Source: Chitinophaga agri
GTDB taxonomy: Bacteria > Bacteroidota > Bacteroidia > Chitinophagales > Chitinophagaceae
Reading direction: 5' to 3'
DNA length: 64,000 nt
NCBI RefSeq assembly: GCF_010093065.1
Contig: NZ_CP048113.1
Coordinates: 3,534,001 to 3,598,000 of the forward strand
The notes beneath the pieces are model-generated. The model searched no databases, was not told the DNA's origin, and was given only the letters and a program-made list of their open reading frames with translations. A program made the translations under genes and the position numbers. Every line of letters begins with the position of its first letter. Within the stretch, counting starts at the first letter, position 1. Positions 27,368 through 35,255 of the stretch are shown piece by piece.

Positions 27368-28153
27368 GTGTCAAATAAACCTTCGGCCCATCCTAACCAT
27401 CTAACTGAAAAGCCGCCTGTGCTGTTAATCCATGGTTTTTCTGAGAATAACCAGATATGGCAACATCAGTTGGATACCTTAAGCGAACAGTTTAATGTGA
27501 TCGCACCCGATCTTCCGGGTACTGGCAATACGCCGGTCACTACCCCGTTGAGTATTGAAAGTATGGCCGAATATGTATATGGCCTGTTACAATCAGCAGG
27601 TATTACAAGAGCGACGGTCATCGGGCATTCCATGGGCGGCTATGTGGCGCTGGCACTGGCAGAGAAGTATCCGTCACTGATACAGGGACTGGGATTATTT
27701 CACTCTACTGCTTTAGCAGATACAGAAGAAAAAAAAGAAGCCCGCCGGAAATCGATCAACATGATTGAGAAGTATGGCAATGAATCCTTTGTAAAACAGA
27801 CAATGCCTAATATGTTCAGTCCCGCCTATAAAAAGGAACATCCTGAACAAATAGAATCGTATATTCAGATGTGTTTGCAGTGCCCGCAGTCTTCGCAGAT
27901 CGCTTATTATGAAGCCATGATCCGGCGTCCGGACCGCACAGCGGTATTATCATCTGTATCCGTGCCTGTATTGTTTGTGATCGGAAAAGATGATAATGCT
28001 ATTCCCATGCAGCAGGTGATACCGCAGATATCTTTGCCACACATCAGCAGCATTCACATATTTGAAGATACGGGACATATGGGCATGTGGGAAATACCGG
28101 AAACCAGTTTACAATTACTAGAACAGTTTATTCTTTTCTGCCAACAATACTGA
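27368..28153 (+). CDS. Alpha/beta-fold hydrolase, substrate unknown
   Basis: A 261-residue cytoplasmic hydrolase of the general alpha/beta family. The oxyanion region is LLIHGFSENNQIW near residue 25 and the nucleophile elbow is GHSMGGYVALALAEKYP with Ser near residue 86. The catalytic His is in DTGHMGMWE near 240. It has no signal peptide and no feature that names the substrate. The start is a GTG at 27368; the next in-frame ATG is about 60 codons on and would remove the oxyanion strand. Its stop lies 2 bases before the GTG start of the PKD protein, so the two genes are probably translationally coupled. Confidence 0.88.
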   Translation: MSNKPSAHPNHLTEKPPVLLIHGFSENNQIWQHQLDTLSEQFNVIAPDLPGTGNTPVTTPLSIESMAEYVYGLLQSAGITRATVIGHSMGGYVALALAEKYPSLIQGLGLFHSTALADTEEKKEARRKSINMIEKYGNESFVKQTMPNMFSPAYKKEHPEQIESYIQMCLQCPQSSQIAYYEAMIRRPDRTAVLSSVSVPVLFVIGKDDNAIPMQQVIPQISLPHISSIHIFEDTGHMGMWEIPETSLQLLEQFILFCQQY

Positions 28154-28155
28154 AC

Positions 28156-30804
28156 GTGAAAAGGACCCTTATACTATTGCTATTTATTCTCCTGATCGGA
28201 AACATGACCAAAGCCTCCCATATTATCGGAGGCGAAATGTATTATGAATACGTCAGCCGCAACGGCGATAATATTACCTATAAGGTAACATTAAAGCTGT
28301 TCCGTATCTGTGGTAGCGGGGCGAATATAGCAGAGTTACCGGACAAGGTATACTTCAGTATTTTTAATAAGGGCAATAATACCATGCACAGTTCTCCGCT
28401 GGTAGACAGGTACAATAAAGTGACTAAAAATCTCGGCCAGGTGGACCCCTGTATCGTAAATCCGCCTAATATCTGTTTTCAGATCGGTACCTACGTACAG
28501 GACATCACACTTCCTGTCAATTCAGCTGGCTGGCTGATCTCCTTTCAGAGCTGCTGCCGTGATAACTCTATGCAGAATATAGTGGATACCCGCAATCCCA
28601 ACAACGAGCAACAGTTTCCGGGTAATGGTGCGACCTATTTCACGGAACTACCTGGTTCAGGCGGCATACTGGATAACTCCAGTCCTCACTTTGCGAAAGA
28701 TGAAGCCGTACTGGTATGTGCCAATAAGAAGTTCTCCTACGACTTCTCTGCAATAGATCCTGACAGCGATAGCATTGTCTATAGTTTCTGTGATGCTTAT
28801 GGTGGTGGATATACGACTAACCAGACAGGTATACCCCAGCCATCTGACCCGCCTCCATATGGCAACATTCCTTATAAGAGTCCGTTTACCGGTGGAAGTC
28901 CGCTGGGTATTGAGGCGGTGATTGATCCGAAAACAGGGGTTATTTCCGGCATTGCACCGAGTGCAGGTAAATATGTGGTGACGGTTTGTGCCTATGAATA
29001 CCGGAATGGTACCTTACTTGGCATTCACCGTAAAGACTTCCATGTGAACGTGACCACCTGTGTGCGGGAAGTAGTGGCAGCCATGCCGGAAAAGTATAAT
29101 GATTGTTCCAGCTATACCGTCACCTTTATCAACAACAGTACAGAGGGTAAGACCTATACCTGGGATTTCGGTGATGGCACGACGCTAACCACTACCAGTA
29201 CGGAGCCGTTACCACATACCTACACCAGGGATGGTAACTACAATGTGAAACTGTGGGTGGATAAGGAAAGTAATTGCGGCGACAGTGCTATGGCGGTTGC
29301 GTATGTCTATCCGATGCTTAGACCTGACCCACGTATCAGTGGTTTCTGTACCAATACCACAACGGTCTTTACAGATAACTCTACCACTTCCAGTGTGACT
29401 GATGCTATTAACTACTACCGCTGGGATTTTGGAGATGAGACGACGGATACAGATACATCCCGCCAGAAGAACGCAAGTTATCAGTATTCTGGACCAGGGA
29501 ACTATGATGTCATTCTCCAGCTGAAGACAACCCAGGGGTGTGAGCGCTCTGATACGACACACATTGTTATATATGACAGACCACCATTAACTACTACCGG
29601 CGACACGCTGCTTTGTATCAGGAACTCTCTTCAGTTAAATGCGGAGAGTGTCGTGGATGGGAATGTAGTGAATGGTACCTACACCTGGACACCTGCTTAC
29701 AATATCAATAACGCCAATACTGCCACACCAACGATCTATCCTAAAATAGATACGGCATACACCGTCACCTTCAGGGATGCTACCGGCTGTACCAATTCAC
29801 AACGGATAGCAATAGACGTAAGAGATACACTCATTATCAGGACCAGCGCCGACAGTACCGTTTGTACAGGCGATGAAATACGGTTAAGGGCGTATCCTGA
29901 TGGCGATTATCCGCTTACCTGGTATAATGCGGGTAACAATACCGCTATCGGTGAAGGAGAGGTACTGACAATTGTTCCACCCGCGCCGGCTGTTACCTAT
30001 ATTGTAAGAGGAGAACTGGGCGGTTGTGATGGTTTTGATGATGTAAAACTGACTATTGTTGATCCACCTGCCGCTTATGCCGGCGAAGATACTACCATCT
30101 GTTACGGCGAGCAGCTGATGCTACAGGCATCAGGCGGCAGTAACTATCAGTGGACACCAGCAGTGACGCTGACATCTCCGAGGAGTGCCAATACAATGGC
30201 CCGTCCTACAGATACAACACAATATATAGTTACCGTTACGGATGTACTGGGGTGTCCGAAACCCATATATGATACGGTACAGGTGAATGTGGTACCACCC
30301 GTAGCAGCTTTTGCGGGTAATGATACCATCGTGATGCTGAACCGCCCGTTCCAGCTGAATGCTTCCGGTGGTATTTCCTATATCTGGACACCGGTAGACG
30401 GTCTGGACGATCCGAATGTCTTCAATCCGACGACTACCATCAACCACGATTTTACTTATACCGTCACTGTCTACACGGCTGAAGGCTGTGTAGGTACAGA
30501 TAATATCAAGATCCGCTTTATCGAGGGCCCGGATATCTATGTGCCAACCGGCTTCTCTCCTAACGGAGACGGCCAGAACGACATCTTCCGACCGCTGCCT
30601 GTAGGTATTGTACAAATGGATTTCTTCAGGGTGTATGACCGCTGGGGAAAACTGATGTACAGTTCCACCCAGTACCTGCAGGGATGGAATGGTTACTACA
30701 ATGGTGAACCTGCATCAGTAGGTACATACGTTTGGGTAGTGCAGGGTAAAAATATCGATAATGAGACAGTGATCAGAAAGGGAACAGTGACCCTGGTGAG
30801 ATAA
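28156..30804 (+). CDS. Large secreted PKD-domain protein with type B (gliding-motility) C-terminal sorting domain
   Basis: Predicted cell-surface or secreted protein exported by the type IX system. The GTG at 28156 gives 882 residues with a signal peptide (LILLLFILLIGNMTKAS), followed at once by HIIGGEMYYEYV, a motif shared with the paralogue downstream. PKD-like domains follow (YTWDFGDGTTLTTT near 335 and YRWDFGDETTDTD near 420), then Ig-like repeats with TYTWTPAYN and YQWTPAVTL strands. The end is a TIGR04131-like sorting domain: VPTGFSPNGDGQNDIF, FFRVYDRWGKLMYSS, GTYVWVVQG, IRKGTVTLVR. Adhesion, matrix or motility roles are possible; none is shown. An earlier in-frame ATG at 28087 overlaps the hydrolase and is rejected because it pushes the signal peptide inward. 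Confidence 0.9.
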   Translation: MKRTLILLLFILLIGNMTKASHIIGGEMYYEYVSRNGDNITYKVTLKLFRICGSGANIAELPDKVYFSIFNKGNNTMHSSPLVDRYNKVTKNLGQVDPCIVNPPNICFQIGTYVQDITLPVNSAGWLISFQSCCRDNSMQNIVDTRNPNNEQQFPGNGATYFTELPGSGGILDNSSPHFAKDEAVLVCANKKFSYDFSAIDPDSDSIVYSFCDAYGGGYTTNQTGIPQPSDPPPYGNIPYKSPFTGGSPLGIEAVIDPKTGVISGIAPSAGKYVVTVCAYEYRNGTLLGIHRKDFHVNVTTCVREVVAAMPEKYNDCSSYTVTFINNSTEGKTYTWDFGDGTTLTTTSTEPLPHTYTRDGNYNVKLWVDKESNCGDSAMAVAYVYPMLRPDPRISGFCTNTTTVFTDNSTTSSVTDAINYYRWDFGDETTDTDTSRQKNASYQYSGPGNYDVILQLKTTQGCERSDTTHIVIYDRPPLTTTGDTLLCIRNSLQLNAESVVDGNVVNGTYTWTPAYNINNANTATPTIYPKIDTAYTVTFRDATGCTNSQRIAIDVRDTLIIRTSADSTVCTGDEIRLRAYPDGDYPLTWYNAGNNTAIGEGEVLTIVPPAPAVTYIVRGELGGCDGFDDVKLTIVDPPAAYAGEDTTICYGEQLMLQASGGSNYQWTPAVTLTSPRSANTMARPTDTTQYIVTVTDVLGCPKPIYDTVQVNVVPPVAAFAGNDTIVMLNRPFQLNASGGISYIWTPVDGLDDPNVFNPTTTINHDFTYTVTVYTAEGCVGTDNIKIRFIEGPDIYVPTGFSPNGDGQNDIFRPLPVGIVQMDFFRVYDRWGKLMYSSTQYLQGWNGYYNGEPASVGTYVWVVQGKNIDNETVIRKGTVTLVR

Positions 30805-30958
30805 AAATATTCATCTAACGACATACTTTCAACTGTAAAGAACTATTCTACAGATAGTTCCAAAACCCGCGTGTACACTGGGAAAAATGATTGTTTATAA
30901 GGTATTTTTTTTGTAAATTCCTATACGAAAGTCATTTTACAGATTTGCACCCCTTTGA

Positions 30959-32887
30959 ATGTATAGATTCCTTATTCTGGCTATTTGCTGCACCTTTGTC
31001 CACGTTAGAGCAGACGCCTATCACATAATTGGTGGCGAAATATATTACACTTACGTGGGGACTGCCGGTGACGGAATATACCGTTACGAAATTGTGCTGA
31101 AATTATACCGGGACGCTGATTTCACCTGCGGACCGATACAGGGATGTCTGGACCATTTTGAAGACCCGGTGCCAATAAACATCTACAATTCCAACGGTAC
31201 CCGGATCACCAACGCCCTGCAACTGCGCATCAAACAGACCTTACCATTACGCGATACACTTAAAAACCCCTGCCTCGCTCCCCGAACGCAAAATCTTGAA
31301 GTCGCCTTTTACCGGGATACGATTGATCTGCCGGCCAGCCCGGGCGGATATTATGTCACATACCAGCGTTGCTGCCGGGGAGAAAAACTGATCAACATCT
31401 ATGACTCCGAACATGAAGGATCTACGTTTTATACTGTCATACCGGGAACAGATAAAAAACCGACCAACAGCAGTGCACGTTTTAAGCATGATGGTGCTAT
31501 CGTGATCTGTAACCTGCTGCCATTCACCTTTAACTATTCCGCCTTTGATCCGGATGGAGATAGTCTGACCTATACATTGTGCAGTGCCCTGACAGGAGGT
31601 TCCACACGTAGCGAGGCGATGGCCACCAGTCCGCCGCCCTATACCAATACGGTCAACTACGTCACGCCTTATTCCGGCGCCAATCCGATGGGTGGTTCCC
31701 CGCAGATCACCATCGACAATAACGGTATGCTCAAGGGTACACCCACCCGGGAAGGCAAGTTTGTGATCTCTGTTTGTGTCAATGAATACGACCGGGCGAC
31801 AAAAATGCTGATCGGTACACACCATAAAGACCTGCTGCTAACGGTCTTTAACTGTAAGACCAGTATCAAGGCAGGCTTCCCTTCTATACTGATGAACTGC
31901 GTGGCCAGCCCTGATCTGAGTGTGACCATTCCCAATTACAGCAATGCAGGATTTACCTCCAGCTATTACTGGCAGCTGGGGGATGGTACAGACACCGTGA
32001 CTTTCGATAAGACTGTATTCACACACACCTATCCCGATACAGGCATTTATAAGGTCAAATTGGTCGTTAATCCCGGTTTAAGCTGTACGGACAGCGTAAC
32101 GGGGTTTGTGCACAATTACCCCGGTCTAAAAGCCGATTTTACGGTAGAAGGTTTATGCCGGGGAGAACCAATACGGTTTAATGATAATTCGACCTATACC
32201 TATGGCAAGATCACCAGCCGGCGATGGGACATAGGTATACCCAACGGACCACAGTTTGCCAGTGCTGTCAGCACCCAGCTGAATTATGTCTACCAGGATG
32301 GCGGTACCTATACTGTCACGATGAATATACTAACGGACAGATCCTGCAGTGCGGAAATTATCAAGGAAATCACTGTGTATGAGGTAAACCCGTTTGCAGG
32401 AAATGATACCATTCTGGCAAAAGGACAGCAACTGCAACTGACTGCCAGCGGTGGCGAGTTCTATGCCTGGTCGCCTCCTGACGGCTTAAGCAGCATCAAT
32501 ATTCCGGACCCTGTTGTCAGCGGGGATCAGGATATGACCTATTATCTGAAAGTCTCCAATTCCCAGGGCTGTTTTGGCTATGACAGCATCAGCGTGAAGT
32601 ACTATGCGGGCCCTGAAGTATATATACCCACTGCCTTTAGTCCTAATGGCGACGGACAGAACGACAAGTTCCGCTTCATACCTGTCGGCATTACAGCATA
32701 TGAATTCTTCCGCATCTTTAACAGATGGGGACAGGAAGTGTATTCTTCCACTGATTTCCGGAAGGGATGGGACGGTACGATCAAGGGTGAACCAGCACCA
32801 GTAGATACATACATCTGGATCCTCTCAGGAAAAGATTTCACCGGTAAAAGTATTTTAAAGAAAGGCACTGTAACTTTGGTGAAATAA
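30959..32887 (+). CDS. Second PKD-domain protein with type B C-terminal sorting domain
   Basis: A 642-residue paralogue of the preceding gene. Its signal peptide (FLILAICCTFVHVRADA) leads into YHIIGGEIYYTYV, and both proteins then share the pattern YEIVLKLYRD, CCRGEKLINI and FDPDGDSLTYTLC. One clear PKD domain contains YYWQLGDGTDTVTF near residue 335, with a more divergent one after it. The sorting domain again shows IPTAFSPNGDGQNDKF, RIFNRWGQEVYSS and KKGTVTLVK. It is shorter mainly because it has fewer Ig-like repeats. It begins 154 bases after its paralogue, in a gap with only a weak 7-base hairpin (30840-30860), and the SDR gene starts 1 base after its stop. Confidence 0.9.
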   Translation: MYRFLILAICCTFVHVRADAYHIIGGEIYYTYVGTAGDGIYRYEIVLKLYRDADFTCGPIQGCLDHFEDPVPINIYNSNGTRITNALQLRIKQTLPLRDTLKNPCLAPRTQNLEVAFYRDTIDLPASPGGYYVTYQRCCRGEKLINIYDSEHEGSTFYTVIPGTDKKPTNSSARFKHDGAIVICNLLPFTFNYSAFDPDGDSLTYTLCSALTGGSTRSEAMATSPPPYTNTVNYVTPYSGANPMGGSPQITIDNNGMLKGTPTREGKFVISVCVNEYDRATKMLIGTHHKDLLLTVFNCKTSIKAGFPSILMNCVASPDLSVTIPNYSNAGFTSSYYWQLGDGTDTVTFDKTVFTHTYPDTGIYKVKLVVNPGLSCTDSVTGFVHNYPGLKADFTVEGLCRGEPIRFNDNSTYTYGKITSRRWDIGIPNGPQFASAVSTQLNYVYQDGGTYTVTMNILTDRSCSAEIIKEITVYEVNPFAGNDTILAKGQQLQLTASGGEFYAWSPPDGLSSINIPDPVVSGDQDMTYYLKVSNSQGCFGYDSISVKYYAGPEVYIPTAFSPNGDGQNDKFRFIPVGITAYEFFRIFNRWGQEVYSSTDFRKGWDGTIKGEPAPVDTYIWILSGKDFTGKSILKKGTVTLVK

Positions 32888-32888
32888 A

Positions 32889-33653
32889 ATGGGATTTATG
32901 GCAATAGTTCTAGTGACCGGAGCTACCTCAGGCTTTGGTGAAGCATGCGCAAAAAAGTTTGCAGCGAACGGGTATGATTTGATCATCACGGGAAGAAGAC
33001 AGGAGCGATTAACAGCATTACAACAGCAATTGCAGCAGGAACATCACATTGCCGTATTGCCACTTTGTTTTGATGTAAGAGATGCACAGGCAGTCAATGA
33101 AATACTGAACAATATACCTGACAACTGGAAAGCGATCGACATACTGGTAAACAATGCCGGACTGGCCCTCGGAATGAGCTCCATTGAAGACGGCGACCTG
33201 TCTGACTGGGACACTATGATCGACACCAACGTTAAAGGACTGTTATACGTATCCAGAGTGGTCATGCCATGGATGAAACAGGCACGTAAGGGACATATCA
33301 TCAACCTGGGTTCTACTGCCGCCAAACAGGTGTATGCCAAAGGACATGTATACTGTGCGACCAAAGCTGCGGTAGACGCTATTTCCCAGGGTATGCGCAT
33401 TGACCTCCTTCCCTACCGTGTCAAGGTAACCGCTATCCATCCCGGCGCCGCAGAAACTGAGTTTTCGGAAGTACGCTTTAAAGGCGACAAGGATAAGGCG
33501 GAAAGCATTTATAAGGGTTTTACGCCGCTTTCCGCACAAGACGTGGCTGATACGATCTATTATTGCGCTACCCTGCCACCACACGTATGCATTAACGACC
33601 TGGTGATCACCTGTCTCCAACAGGCCAATGCCTACTATTTTGATAAAGAGTAA
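32889..33653 (+). CDS. SDR-family NAD(P)-dependent oxidoreductase, YdfG-like
   Basis: Short-chain dehydrogenase of 254 residues, closest in pattern to the YdfG group that oxidises serine and small hydroxy acids. The cofactor site is VLVTGATSGFGEACA at residues 6-20, and LVNNAGLALG is near 92. The catalytic set is Ser in NLGSTAAKQVY and Tyr and Lys in YCATKAAVDA. VTAIHPGAAETEF follows the active site as is usual. The ATG at 32889 is 1 base after the previous stop; MAIVLVTG at 32898 is an equally good start. Co-transcription with the surface-protein genes is likely, but I see no functional link. Confidence 0.9.
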   Translation: MGFMAIVLVTGATSGFGEACAKKFAANGYDLIITGRRQERLTALQQQLQQEHHIAVLPLCFDVRDAQAVNEILNNIPDNWKAIDILVNNAGLALGMSSIEDGDLSDWDTMIDTNVKGLLYVSRVVMPWMKQARKGHIINLGSTAAKQVYAKGHVYCATKAAVDAISQGMRIDLLPYRVKVTAIHPGAAETEFSEVRFKGDKDKAESIYKGFTPLSAQDVADTIYYCATLPPHVCINDLVITCLQQANAYYFDKE

Positions 33654-33704
33654 AAAAGCATAATATAACACATAGATGTTATTTCATGTGAATTGTTTTG
33701 TGGT

Positions 33705-33712
33705 TAAATTTG
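33705..33712 (+). promoter_or_regulatory. Possible -7 element upstream of small gene
   Basis: TAAATTTG matches TAnnTTTG. It would start a transcript with a leader of about 130 bases that contains a small hairpin (ACCTC/GAGGT, near 33770-33785) before the 46-codon frame. A second match, TACTTTTG, lies at 33853-33860. Confidence 0.3.
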
Positions 33713-33847
33713 ATACACGTAATGATATGAGGACTATTGTGATGTGATGTAATTGTGGGAGAATACCTCCGGACCGAGGTGATACTAACTATGACTGTTT
33801 TTTAATGTTTCCAATGCCGACTATCTATCCTAAAAAACCATATCCCT

Positions 33848-33988
33848 ATGCTTACTTTTGCAACACTGTATTTGTTGCGCCTCTACTATCCAAGATGGAA
33901 AGCAGAATGGCGCTTCCACTCCGACAAATCTAAAAGAAATAACTACGGTCGCTGGGCTACGCGTCAGGACCTGAGTTGGGGCTTTTAG
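33848..33988 (+). CDS. Candidate 46-residue small protein, unknown
   Basis: Not recognised. An ATG at 33848 opens 46 codons ending in TAG at 33988. The product starts hydrophobic (MLTFATLYLLRLYYP) and becomes very rich in Trp, Arg and Tyr (PRWKAEWRFHSDKSK, then NNYGRWATRQDLSWGF). Four Trp, seven Arg and four Tyr in 46 residues give a basic peptide that could sit at a membrane or nucleic acid. It is followed after 17 bases by a strong terminator, which supports a real plus-strand transcript. A -7-like TACTTTTG overlaps the first codons, so translation could instead begin at a TTG at 33872. Confidence 0.45.
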   Translation: MLTFATLYLLRLYYPRWKAEWRFHSDKSKRNNYGRWATRQDLSWGF

Positions 33989-34005
33989 TGCTGAAAAATG
34001 AAACT

Positions 34006-34040
34006 AATCCCGCTGGTGCAAGCCAGCGGGATTTTATTTT
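34006..34040. terminator. Terminator after small gene, shared with convergent lipoprotein gene
   Basis: Perfect stem ATCCCGCTGG/CCAGCGGGAT with a 6-base loop, extended by an A-T pair, then TTTATTTTATT on the plus strand. It reaches the stop codon of the convergent gene at 34039. Confidence 0.88.
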
Positions 34041-35250
34041 ATTCCCGTATCAGCATACACTTTACCTGCTGCACATCTCCTGCCCGCTGGGTATAAGCCA
34101 TGACAGCCGTCCTGTCTCCCATGCCCCTGATCACCGGATAGGTAGAATAGGCAGCATCACTGGTAAGTACCCCTGTATCCAATACCTTACCTGCACCATC
34201 CCTCAATTGAAAACCGACCCGGCTGTTAAAGTTGTTACCAGGTAGTTTCACCGGCTCATCCCATACCATCAGTACCCTGTCATCATCCAGCATAGTGATC
34301 TGCGGATGTTTCGCCATAGGCGCCTGACTCACTTTCTGTTTCCGGGTGTAGGTCTGACCGTTATCGGCAGACTGGCAATAATACACGCCTTCTCCTCCTC
34401 CCATCGTAAACCACGCAAAGTGCATTCCCTGTTTATTCTTCACCATCGCGGGCCCTGTATGTGGACAACCTCTCACTACCCAGTTATCAGCACTGATACG
34501 GTTCAGTGCCGAAAAGGTATTCCCTCCATCCACAGAGACCATATGCACCATGTCCCGGATAGAATCATTGATGATATCGCGGAAAGCAATGTGAATAGCG
34601 CCCTGTTCATCGGTATACAGGTCCGTACGGCAACACTGACAGACAGTCTCCGCCAGCGACCTTTCACTTTTAAATCCCTCATGCCCGTTGGTCACAGCGA
34701 AGTAAAGTGAAGACCCTTCCGCGTCAACATCTTTCCTGTTATCCAGCCAGATAGCGGCGGCTTCTCCCCCGGGTAGCAATGCCACATCAAAATAACGCTG
34801 GTCATAGCTACCCGTATCTGTTACGAGGGGTTGTGCCGGCAACCAGTTCTTACCTCCATCCAGCGAACGCGTATAAAACACCCTTCCTGCGTACTTATTA
34901 CGCTCATCGTTCTGCTCTACCCCATAAATGGCGATCACCTCCCCATCGGGCTTAAAAACCATTTTTGGCATATTCTCCGCATGTGGCAGGATGCCATTAG
35001 CGGTGGAGACCCGTTGCGGAGCAGAAAAGGTCTGTCCCTTATCCGCAGATACTGCATAATACAATGTACCGGTATCAGCTCCTTTAACTGTTTCCACCCA
35101 GCTGATCACCGTACGCCCATCAGCCGTTCCTGCCACGAAAGGACAGGAAGCATCCTGTGTGGCATGTGACAGCAAATGTTCTTTTCGTGTGGCACTGTTA
35201 CAGGCAATCGTACCCAGTGCGATCCATACCATCCATTTCCCTATCCGCAT
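34039..35250 (-). CDS. Sialidase-like (BNR/Asp-box) lipoprotein
   Basis: A 403-residue envelope lipoprotein: the signal MRIGKWMVWIALGTIACN has its lipidated Cys at about residue 17. The rest folds as a beta-propeller with repeated Asp-boxes, seen as SADKGQTF, SLDGGKNW, SVDGGNTF and SADNGQTY. I cannot place the Arg triad and nucleophile of true sialidases, so enzyme activity is not claimed; Asp-box propellers also occur in non-sialidase binding proteins. It starts 5 bases after the TonB-dependent receptor stop and is surely co-transcribed. That suggests a surface accessory of the receptor. Confidence 0.85.
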   Translation of the reverse strand: MRIGKWMVWIALGTIACNSATRKEHLLSHATQDASCPFVAGTADGRTVISWVETVKGADTGTLYYAVSADKGQTFSAPQRVSTANGILPHAENMPKMVFKPDGEVIAIYGVEQNDERNKYAGRVFYTRSLDGGKNWLPAQPLVTDTGSYDQRYFDVALLPGGEAAAIWLDNRKDVDAEGSSLYFAVTNGHEGFKSERSLAETVCQCCRTDLYTDEQGAIHIAFRDIINDSIRDMVHMVSVDGGNTFSALNRISADNWVVRGCPHTGPAMVKNKQGMHFAWFTMGGGEGVYYCQSADNGQTYTRKQKVSQAPMAKHPQITMLDDDRVLMVWDEPVKLPGNNFNSRVGFQLRDGAGKVLDTGVLTSDAAYSTYPVIRGMGDRTAVMAYTQRAGDVQQVKCMLIRE

Positions 35251-35255
35251 AACGT

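Noticed and set aside
34039..35250. True sialidase
   Set aside because: Asp-boxes are clear, but I could not identify the catalytic Arg triad or nucleophile, so only the fold is claimed.
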